Of a stretch of DNA of 64,000 nucleotides, positions 9,344-15,484 are shown piece by piece. This DNA comes from Rhodopirellula bahusiensis (GTDB lineage: Bacteria; Planctomycetota; Planctomycetia; Pirellulales; Pirellulaceae): assembly GCF_002727185.1 (NCBI RefSeq), contig NZ_NIZW01000019.1, positions 62,001 through 126,000 of the forward strand, read 5' to 3'. A model generated the notes under the pieces. It saw only the letters and a program-made list of their open reading frames with translations. It made no database searches and had not been told where the DNA came from. The first letter of the stretch is position 1, and each line of letters opens with the position of its first letter. The position numbers and the translations under genes were made by a program.

Positions 9344-10312
9344 ATGATCGATCGAAAAGCGGAACTGGACCAATTCAAACGCATCAATCTTGCCGAATAC
9401 GCGTCGTCGCGAGGCTTTGTGATGGATCGTCGCGCCAGTTCGCGGCACAGTATGGTCATGCGGCACCCACGCGGTGACAAACTCATCATCAGCCGCGACG
9501 CATCGGGGCTCTATTACTATTTCAACGCCAAAGGGTCCGACAGCGGGACCATCATCGATCTTGTCGGTTCGCTGGATGGATCAAATCTGGGGGAAATCCG
9601 CAAAACGTTGCGGGCTTACGGTGGCTCCCAGCTGGCCAACGCCCCTACTCCCACCTTGCCTTTTGTCGTTGAACCGGCCACCCACGACGCGGCCGGCGTT
9701 TTGAAAGCCTGGATGGAGATGAAAGACGCAACCGCAGGCCATTCTTACCTGACAGAACATCGTGGCATTTCTGCTGAAGTCCAAACACACCCCATCTTTT
9801 CGGGACGCATTCGCATTGATCGTCGCGGCAATGCTGCTTTCCCACACTTTGGTCCAGGCAATACCGGACTTTGCGGGTTCGAGCTCAAGAACGGAAACGC
9901 CAACGGGACGACCTTCACCGGATTCTCTCCCGGAGGATTGAAGGCCCTGCACTGTTCCCGCCCCCGCGACACGGATCGCGAAGCCGTCATCTGCGAAACC
10001 GCAATCGATATGCTCAGTCTGGCAACGCTCGAGGGCACCGAAAGACGCCGTTTCTTCAGCACCGCCGGTCAAATCAGTCCACTGCAAGCCGAGTGTCTTC
10101 GTTCGGCTGCGAACCGTATGCCGCGGGGTTCCCGCGTGGTGATTGCGACCGATAACGATGATGGTGGGATTGCATTGGCGTCAAAGATTGAAGAAGCACT
10201 CCGGCCGGTGGATATCCCTATTGTTCGGCACATGCCGCCAACATCCGGTGACTGGAACGACGTGCTTCTGCAAAAACGTGATTGCAGCGGCACGGAGATA
10301 CGCTTCGGCTGA
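9344..10312 (+). CDS. Plasmid DNA primase-like protein (DUF3991/toprim)
   Basis: 322 residues. The N-terminal ~90 residues resemble the CHC2-like zinc-finger region of primases but lack the cysteines (YYYFNAKGSDSGTIIDLV, where IIDLV is conserved). Next comes a DUF3991-like part with SYLTEHRGIS, and then a toprim fold: the acidic VICETAIDML near residue 220 and VIATDNDDGG near 268, matching the toprim glutamate and the DxD motif. Proteins of this layout prime plasmid or conjugative DNA synthesis. The ATG at 9344 has AGGATT just upstream. It lies between the origin and the mobilisation genes, consistent with plasmid replication or transfer. Confidence 0.8.
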   Translation: MIDRKAELDQFKRINLAEYASSRGFVMDRRASSRHSMVMRHPRGDKLIISRDASGLYYYFNAKGSDSGTIIDLVGSLDGSNLGEIRKTLRAYGGSQLANAPTPTLPFVVEPATHDAAGVLKAWMEMKDATAGHSYLTEHRGISAEVQTHPIFSGRIRIDRRGNAAFPHFGPGNTGLCGFELKNGNANGTTFTGFSPGGLKALHCSRPRDTDREAVICETAIDMLSLATLEGTERRRFFSTAGQISPLQAECLRSAANRMPRGSRVVIATDNDDGGIALASKIEEALRPVDIPIVRHMPPTSGDWNDVLLQKRDCSGTEIRFG

Positions 10313-10519
10313 ACGACATCAAACCGTTCTTACGATGATGCGACGGCACGGCTTTACCTGTTTCATGGTTGTCGTATATCCGGCTGAACGGAAAAACGAT
10401 TTTCTGTTCTTGCGAAGGTGCGATGTTTTCCCGATCCGTGTTTCATCAGATACGTTTTCACGGCGATACGAAAGTTCTTGACTCCGTAAATGCGGCGATC
10501 TGTTCAATCGTATTTGCGA

Positions 10520-10744
10520 TTAAAAGTGTTTGCCCGGTAGAGGAAGTGAATCCCGCGACTCATCTTCTTCAATCTTCTTCGTTGCCTGCTGCTTTCTCGT
10601 GGGTTTCTTCTTCCGCTTCGCAGGCGTTGGGCCGGCAGCAGAATTGATGTTGAACACCGTGCGCAGCAACTGCGACAATTCATCGACACTGTTTCGCAGT
10701 TGTCGGATCTCTTCGGCAAGATGTTTCAAGTCGCGAGGTTCCAT
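10520..10744 (-). CDS. Small coiled-coil protein with basic tail
   Basis: 74 residues from the ATG at 10744, with GAGG eight bases upstream. The N-terminal 30 residues form an amphipathic helix with the pattern LAEEIRQLRNSVDEL; the rest is Lys/Arg-rich (KRKKKPTRKQQATKK), suggesting nucleic-acid contact. It is the third gene of a minus-strand trio, ten bases after the previous stop. The helix resembles that of the preceding gene, so the two may be diverged paralogues or dimer partners. Function unknown. Confidence 0.6.
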   Translation of the reverse strand: MEPRDLKHLAEEIRQLRNSVDELSQLLRTVFNINSAAGPTPAKRKKKPTRKQQATKKIEEDESRDSLPLPGKHF

Positions 10745-10754
10745 CGGCAAAACC

Positions 10755-10991
10755 TCAGAAGAGTTCGCCGGGAGAAGGGGGCAGCGGATCATCGGTCAAA
10801 TCCGAACAAACTCTATTATTCCCATTGCCCCGCTGCAGCTCTAACTTCCACGTTGGTTGGTGCTTTACCTCGACACGGATCGTGACGACTTCATTGCGAA
10901 CCGCATGCTCAAATACCGCTTTCAATTCGTCGATGCTGCTTCGAAGCACTTCGATTTGCTGCGCAAGACTTTCGATCGAATCCCGCATCAT
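10755..10991 (-). CDS. Small coiled-coil protein, paralogue-like to its downstream neighbour
   Basis: 78 residues. The N-terminal helix LAQQIEVLRSSIDELKAVFE matches the LA-x-x-I-x-x-LR-x-S-(I/V)-DEL pattern of the next protein. The ATG at 10991 overlaps the previous stop codon as TGATG, indicating translational coupling. The C-terminus is unrelated to that of the next gene and ends in PPSPGELF. No known family recognised. Confidence 0.6.
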   Translation of the reverse strand: MMRDSIESLAQQIEVLRSSIDELKAVFEHAVRNEVVTIRVEVKHQPTWKLELQRGNGNNRVCSDLTDDPLPPSPGELF

Positions 10992-11245
10992 CAGTCGTCC
11001 AATGGCGACGGCCCGGAGACGCGAACGGGTTGGCGTTCAGGCAAACGAAACGTGTTTACCAAGGCGACGATCAATTCACGGTCGACAGGTTGTGGCTGAT
11101 TAAAACGATCCGTTAGCGATAGAGCAGGGGCAAAACCGCCACGCTGCATCCATTCAGCCAGCACGTTTGCAAGTTCACCGGCTTCGTTGCGGTCACCACG
11201 TGCGATCGCGTCCAGCATCAATTGAAAAGTTTCATTCGGATCCAT
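10991..11245 (-). CDS. Small helical acidic protein, first of a three-gene minus-strand operon
   Basis: 84 residues starting MDPNETFQLMLDAI at the ATG at 11245; the frame upstream is open but looks non-coding. The N-terminal half is helical with GDRNEAGELANVLAEWM, a pattern I associate with small planctomycete plasmid proteins, and the C-terminus is Pro/Arg-rich. It is coupled by TGATG to the next gene. The 11246-11487 interval upstream separates it from a divergent plus-strand gene and probably holds both promoters; it contains small hairpins such as CTTGCAGCAAG but no promoter I can assign with confidence. Confidence 0.6.
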   Translation of the reverse strand: MDPNETFQLMLDAIARGDRNEAGELANVLAEWMQRGGFAPALSLTDRFNQPQPVDRELIVALVNTFRLPERQPVRVSGPSPLDD

Positions 11246-11487
11246 GGCCGGGACACTGCCACCTCGCCGAACGATTGTCAATTGATTTGATCGAGCAGGC
11301 TCTCGCTCGCCTTGTCTGACTGACTTTTCATGCAGCATCCCGCCTTGCCAACCTTGCAGCAAGGGTTTTCCTGCCAGCTACACCTTCGGCCGCTTCGGAA
11401 AATCGCTGCGCGAAGACCCTTGCCTCAAGGTCGGCGGACCAGGCGGGGTTATTTGCAGCATGGTCAATCAGAAAAGGAGAACGAACC

Positions 11488-11928
11488 ATGACAACCGAAA
11501 CTCAAACCAACCACTCATTGGGCGATGGGAAAACAGATCACCAACTCAAGACCGAACTGGCCCAGTTTTTCGGCGATTTGATCCGCTACAAACATCCGCT
11601 CAACCGCCAAGTGATCTACACCCCCGGTGTCAGACATCTGGCAGAAAAGGGCAAAGCGTACTGGCTGATCGATGCCATCGCATCGTGGATCGGAAGCGAG
11701 CCATTCCAGCAAGCCGCCGCCGAAGACTACCGCATCAATGCAATGCACTTCTGGAAGTTTGAACGCAACCAGGGCAAACCCTCGATCCTCTACGCCAAGG
11801 CGGACAGCCCGGAAGAAGCGTTCATCACTCAGAAGATCGAGTACACCGACTTTCCACTTCCTGAGATCAGCATTTGGGCCGGTTTCGACGGCGAGCACTG
11901 GGTGCTGTACCTGCCAAGCGAACATTAA
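11488..11928 (+). CDS. DUF6876-like small plasmid protein
   Basis: 146 residues. Features of the DUF6876-type family are YTPGVRHLAEKGKAYWLIDAIASW around residues 45-70 and the C-terminal WAGFDGEHWVLYLPSEH. The ATG at 11488 is preceded by AAAAGGAGAACGAACC. These proteins recur on plasmids and prophages without known function. It begins a plus-strand run of small genes leading to the ArdC-like gene. Confidence 0.75.
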   Translation: MTTETQTNHSLGDGKTDHQLKTELAQFFGDLIRYKHPLNRQVIYTPGVRHLAEKGKAYWLIDAIASWIGSEPFQQAAAEDYRINAMHFWKFERNQGKPSILYAKADSPEEAFITQKIEYTDFPLPEISIWAGFDGEHWVLYLPSEH

Positions 11929-11936
11929 TCCACCAC

Positions 11937-11958
11937 GCCGGGGCGGAAACGTCCCGGC
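11937..11958 (+). promoter_or_regulatory. GAAA-tetraloop hairpin between two small genes
   Basis: GCCGGGGCG, loop GAAA, CGTCCCGGC: a 9-bp stem with one G-U pair and a GNRA loop, in the 53-base gap between the 11488 and 11982 genes. There is no T-run, so it may be an mRNA-stabilising or processing element rather than a terminator. Confidence 0.5.
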
Positions 11959-11981
11959 ACACCCAAGAAAGGAAATCGACC

Positions 11982-12182
11982 ATGACAACCGTCATTCAAT
12001 TTGAAAACAACAACTGGTATGCCGAAGGCGTCGCGGTGATGGATAACGAACTCTACAACCATCCGACGATGCAATGGGCACTGGAGGCCATCGCGAAAGA
12101 AAACGGCTTCGACTTCGTCAGTGCGTTTGAGCGAGATACCGACTATCAACTCATTCATCAGCTGGCCGACGAGACGGATTGA
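11982..12182 (+). CDS. Small acidic protein, unknown
   Basis: 66 residues from the ATG at 11982, with AAGAAAGGAAATCGACC upstream. It starts MTTVIQFENNNWYAEGVAVMD and contains NHPTMQWALEAIAKENGFDF. It is strongly acidic with no known domain. Its stop codon overlaps the next small start as TGATG. Confidence 0.65.
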   Translation: MTTVIQFENNNWYAEGVAVMDNELYNHPTMQWALEAIAKENGFDFVSAFERDTDYQLIHQLADETD

Positions 12183-12301
12183 TGAAGAAACGATTGACGC
12201 GACCATTCAATGCGTGGCACATACGCATTGTTCCGAAAACCAAAAGAAGAAAGGGCAGTCCGATGACTCCAACGACAGGAACCGCCCGCCCGAAAGCGTA
12301 G
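12182..12301 (+). CDS. 39-aa basic leader peptide ending in the duplicated MTPTTGTARPKA sequence
   Basis: The ATG at 12182 overlaps the previous stop (TGATG). The frame reads 27 codons of a very basic peptide and then continues in phase into the 12-codon MTPTTGTARPKA of the repeated leader, stopping six bases before the ArdC start. Whether the long form or only the 12-codon form (12263-12301, with AAGGG upstream) is made cannot be told. Its position suggests control of the next gene by translation. Confidence 0.45.
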   Translation: MKKRLTRPFNAWHIRIVPKTKRRKGSPMTPTTGTARPKA

Positions 12302-12310
12302 GGCGGCATG
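12248..12310 (+). promoter_or_regulatory. Duplicated 63-nt leader, copy 1 (upstream of ardC-like gene)
   Basis: This 63-base stretch is identical to 13855-13917 except for one base (AACGACAGG versus AACCACAGG). It contains a ribosome binding site, a 12-codon mini-gene (12263-12301), and a hairpin CCGCCC...GGGCGG that spans the mini-gene stop and ends just before the main ATG at 12308. It looks like a leader-peptide device that couples or gates translation of the main gene. Confidence 0.7.
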
Positions 12311-13318
12311 ACACAACGAACCAAACGCAAATCAAAACGCGACATTTATCAAGAGGTGACTGACAAGATCATCGGACATCTCGAACAAGGCACCGCACCA
12401 TGGAGAAACCCGATCCGCCGCGGAATCGGAGACGGCTGGCCGAAGAATCTCGACAGCGGTAAACGCTATCGCGGTATCAACGTCTTTCTGCTCGGCCTGA
12501 CCAGCTGGGAACGCGGCTACTCATCCGACTTCTGGATGACCTTCAAACAAGCTTCTGCTGCAGGCGGTCAAGTTCGCAAGGGCGAGAAGGGATCACTGGT
12601 GACGTTTTGGAAGATGTACGTAACGAAGGATCGCGAGACCGGACTGGATGTCGAAATCCCGATGCTGAAACACTACACCGCATTCAACCTCGATCAGATT
12701 GATGGCATCGAAGCACCGGATGCTCCTGAACCGCTCTCCGATAACAATCCCTTTGAGCCGATCAAAGCTGCGGAGCGGATCGTCGAGGGATACATCAGCA
12801 AACCGACGATTGCACATGACGGAGGAGGGCGGGCATTCTATCGCCCTTCAACGGACACCATTCACATGCCCGAGCAAGGGCGTTTTGAAAATCCTGAGAG
12901 CTACTATTCGACTTTGTTCCATGAGATCGCGCATTCGACGGGGCATTCGAAGCGACTGGATCGAGGGCTTGATACGAAGCTTGCACCCTTTGGCAGTAAC
13001 GATTATTCGAAGGAAGAACTTGTTGCCGAGATGGGGGCCGCGTTTCTCAGTGCATCGGCCGGAATCAGTCCGCCGACGATCGAGCAATCGGCGTCCTATC
13101 TGCAAAGCTGGATCAACGTCCTTCGCGGCGATAAGCGATTGGTGGTCACTGCCGCCGCATCCGCTCAAAAAGCCGCCGATCTGGTTCTCGGAACGACGTT
13201 TGAAACCGCATCCACGCCGACACAGAAAATCGCAGCGTCGCAACCGCGTATCGACGATTCGAAGCAACCCGTCGACAAGCCAGCCGATCCGACTCCAACC
13301 CAACTGGATCTGTTCTAG
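12308..13318 (+). CDS. ardC: ArdC-like antirestriction protein (ssDNA-binding plus zincin metallopeptidase)
   Basis: 336 residues. The N-terminal ~130 match the ArdC ssDNA-binding region (DUF1738): YQEVTDKIIGHLEQGTAPW, the RGINVFLL block and VRKGEKGSLVTFWK. The C-terminal half is an MPTase-PolyVal zincin with HEIAHSTGH around residue 205 and a downstream EELVAEMGAAF supplying the third metal ligand. ArdC proteins protect incoming conjugative DNA from host restriction. The extreme C-terminus is QLDLF, the canonical beta-sliding-clamp binding pentapeptide, after a Pro/Lys-rich linker. The gene follows the first copy of the duplicated leader. Confidence 0.85.
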   Translation: MTQRTKRKSKRDIYQEVTDKIIGHLEQGTAPWRNPIRRGIGDGWPKNLDSGKRYRGINVFLLGLTSWERGYSSDFWMTFKQASAAGGQVRKGEKGSLVTFWKMYVTKDRETGLDVEIPMLKHYTAFNLDQIDGIEAPDAPEPLSDNNPFEPIKAAERIVEGYISKPTIAHDGGGRAFYRPSTDTIHMPEQGRFENPESYYSTLFHEIAHSTGHSKRLDRGLDTKLAPFGSNDYSKEELVAEMGAAFLSASAGISPPTIEQSASYLQSWINVLRGDKRLVVTAAASAQKAADLVLGTTFETASTPTQKIAASQPRIDDSKQPVDKPADPTPTQLDLF

Positions 13319-13517
13319 CCATGTGGATTGCATCTGACATCACGCTTGCCCTTTCGGCTTCGGATGACAACCAGGACACGCTGCCACGATCGGCATTCTC
13401 TCAGCAAGGGGCCGTGTACTCGCTGCGCTGCGTGCCGCACCAACACCCCTTGCAGACAGACCACCGACCGCGGCTTGCACGCGGACCATGGTCAACCAAA
13501 ACGAAAGGAAAAACGCC

Positions 13518-13796
13518 ATGACACAAGAAACCAACAAACCAGCTTTCACCGAACGCTTCGGAGGACTGAAGGGAACGATCTGGAGAAATCCGGGCACCGA
13601 CGGAAAACCGGATCGATACACCGTCAGTTACAGCCGCAGCTACAAGACCGCCGACGGCCAGTGGAAGGAAACGACATCCTTCAGTGCGATCGACAATCTG
13701 AAACTTGGACACTTGGTCGGCAAAGTCACCGACCGCATCGCCGAGTTGAAGGCGATCGATGCATCAGGTCAAACGGCAACGTCCGAAGACGAATAA
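13518..13796 (+). CDS. Small conserved plasmid protein, unknown
   Basis: 92 residues from the ATG at 13518, preceded by ACGAAAGGAAAAACGCC. The core KGTIWRNPGTDGKPDRYTVSYSRSY looks like a short beta meander, followed by a helix KLGHLVGKVTDRIAELKA and an acidic tail. It may bind nucleic acid, but I recognise no family. It lies between the ArdC-like and methylase-like genes. Confidence 0.65.
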   Translation: MTQETNKPAFTERFGGLKGTIWRNPGTDGKPDRYTVSYSRSYKTADGQWKETTSFSAIDNLKLGHLVGKVTDRIAELKAIDASGQTATSEDE

Positions 13797-13803
13797 GACG
13801 ATC

Positions 13804-13832
13804 GAGGGTGCCGACATGAGGCCGGCATCCTC
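13804..13832 (+). terminator. Hairpin after the 13518 gene
   Basis: GAGGGTGCCG and CGGCATCCTC form a 10-bp stem with one mismatch around ACATGAGGC, seven bases after the gene's stop. It is terminator-like in position but lacks a T-run. Confidence 0.35.
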
Positions 13833-13854
13833 CACCAAAACCGAAACCAGTTAG

Positions 13855-13917
13855 AGAAAGGGCAGTCCGATGACTCCAACCACAGGAACCGCCCGCCCGA
13901 AAGCGTAGGGCGGCATG
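13855..13917 (+). promoter_or_regulatory. Duplicated 63-nt leader, copy 2 (upstream of methylase-like gene)
   Basis: Identical to 12248-12310 at 62 of 63 positions. The 12-codon mini-gene MTPTTGTARPKA occupies 13870-13908, and the main ATG is at 13915 after TAG-GGCGGC. Here a TAG lies in frame six codons before the mini-gene ATG, so only the short form can be made. The GGGCGG that pairs with CCGCCC covers the space between the mini-gene stop and the main start. Confidence 0.7.
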
Positions 13918-14694
13918 GCAAAAGAATTTTTCACGCTACCGGCGAGCAAGACACTCGTCGAACTTTTCGATCAAACCGCTCGGCAAACCGGGCACGCGAG
14001 AGGCCGGGTTTTCACCGACTTCCTTACCGTCAGCAAATGTGCCTTGGCAGGCCAGACGATGGAGGCCGAGTATCATGCGACCATCGAGCAGGGCTACACC
14101 GACGGCCCGAAAGGCAAACGCGGCATCGACACGCTTGCCCAAGGCTTTGCGATGCTGGTAAACGCCATGGAAGAGACCAAAGCCGACGTGCTGGGCGACA
14201 TCTTTCAAGGTGCGATCACCTACGGAGAGAACGGCCAGTTTTTCACACCCGACAGTGTTTGTGATTTGATGGCGTCGATGACGGTGCCGACCGAGCGGAC
14301 CGATGAGCCCAAGTCCGTCTGCGACCCTGCCTGCGGATCGGGCCGACAATTGTTGGCCGTCGCCAAGTATCAACCACACTGGGAATTGATCGGTCAGGAT
14401 ATCGACCACCGCGCCGTGATGATGACGGCAATCAACCTCGGCTTGAACGGACTACGCGGCTGGGCCGTGCATCAGAACACGCTGACCCTTGAAGTGCACC
14501 GCGTTTACAAGATCGGCTTCAACTTGGCCGGCGGCGTCATCGCGGATGTGCCCGTCGAGAAATCGCCTTTTGATGTGAACGCGATGACCAGTGCCGACGA
14601 TCCAATCGGTCAAACGCCAACGAGCGGACTCACCATCAATGACACGACGAGTCGTGAACACGATGGCACGGCGTCACAGCTTGATCTCTTCTAG
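13915..14694 (+). CDS. N-6 DNA methylase-like protein lacking the catalytic NPPY motif
   Basis: 259 residues resembling HsdM/N-6 adenine methylases: a FFTPDSVCDLM segment, motif I DPACGSGRQLL (SAM binding) and GQDID. After that the sequence should reach motif IV, (N/D)PP(Y/F), but instead reads FNLAGGVIADVP and then a polar tail. It may bind SAM or DNA without methylating. The C-terminus is QLDLF, the same clamp-binding pentapeptide as in the ArdC-like protein. It follows the second copy of the duplicated leader, so the two are probably controlled together. Confidence 0.7.
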   Translation: MAKEFFTLPASKTLVELFDQTARQTGHARGRVFTDFLTVSKCALAGQTMEAEYHATIEQGYTDGPKGKRGIDTLAQGFAMLVNAMEETKADVLGDIFQGAITYGENGQFFTPDSVCDLMASMTVPTERTDEPKSVCDPACGSGRQLLAVAKYQPHWELIGQDIDHRAVMMTAINLGLNGLRGWAVHQNTLTLEVHRVYKIGFNLAGGVIADVPVEKSPFDVNAMTSADDPIGQTPTSGLTINDTTSREHDGTASQLDLF

Positions 14695-15026
14695 CATCGC
14701 CTTTCATCTGATCGCTGGGGTGAACCATTTCGCTTCCCGGCGATCAGCTGTCGGCGTCGCCAAATGGCATCCTCTTTTGCCCAGTACACTTCGATCAATC
14801 CGTAACCCTCGGAAACCTTCCGGGGATCGGATTGATCGATGCCTTCACGAAGAAGGCGATAGCCTCGATTGGGGCTTTTGCAATCTTCGAAATAAGCTAC
14901 CGCGGCCCGCAATGTCTCGCTTACAAAGCCAGTGTCCGCGAGGTCTGCTACGCCGTCGCGCAGGCATCTCCGGTGCTCCGCTTCAATTTGGTCTTTGGGG
15001 ATTGGCTTTTCAGGACAGGACCACAT
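14691..15026 (-). CDS. Small charged protein, unknown, convergent with the methylase-like gene
   Basis: 111 residues from the ATG at 15026 (an alternative start at 15050 adds eight hydrophobic residues). It contains IEAEHRRCLRDGVADLADTGF and YGLIEVYWAKEDAIWRRR, and is soluble and helical. Its stop overlaps the end of the plus-strand methylase-like gene by four bases. No family recognised; the composition favours a real gene over the opposing frames. Confidence 0.5.
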   Translation of the reverse strand: MWSCPEKPIPKDQIEAEHRRCLRDGVADLADTGFVSETLRAAVAYFEDCKSPNRGYRLLREGIDQSDPRKVSEGYGLIEVYWAKEDAIWRRRQLIAGKRNGSPQRSDERRC

Positions 15027-15079
15027 CGGAACACAAAACCAACAAAACATGAACGAGTCAAGAACTTATTCGTGATCAA

Positions 15080-15484
15080 CTACCCCGCCTGTGTGGTGAC
15101 AGTAATCGATGTGATCTCCGGCTGATCGTCCTTGGATTGAGGCGCCCGTGGATCAAGCTCTCGCATCCACTTCACGGCAGGCATTCCCAGGCAATGGACA
15201 AGTTCGTCGAGGTTTCTGCCTTCAATCACGATGGTCGTGTGGGCGAGGGCGTGAACGTCGATGCGAACGCGGCCCGCATCACGACGATAGATCTGCCGCA
15301 CGTCGCTGTAACAAAAGCTGAAGCGTTGGCCGTCGACCAAACGCACCTGAAACATCATCGGCGGCAACTCGTTTGCGGTGGTGCGTTCGTAGGGCGGATC
15401 GTCTTGTCCCAAATTTGGGACAGACCTCAAATGCGGTCCGGCGCGATGGTTGTCGAATGCCTGTCGTGGGTTGGGCATGTTCAC
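15080..15484 (-). CDS. Small protein coupled to the relaxase gene
   Basis: 134 residues if it starts at the GTG at 15484 (GTGA overlap with the relaxase stop) or 132 from the ATG at 15478. The core MFQVRLVDGQRFSFCYSDV to TTIVIEGRNLDELV looks like a small beta barrel followed by a helix. Overlap with the relaxase suggests an accessory role in mobilisation or its regulation. No family recognised. Confidence 0.65.
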   Translation of the reverse strand: MNMPNPRQAFDNHRAGPHLRSVPNLGQDDPPYERTTANELPPMMFQVRLVDGQRFSFCYSDVRQIYRRDAGRVRIDVHALAHTTIVIEGRNLDELVHCLGMPAVKWMRELDPRAPQSKDDQPEITSITVTTQAG

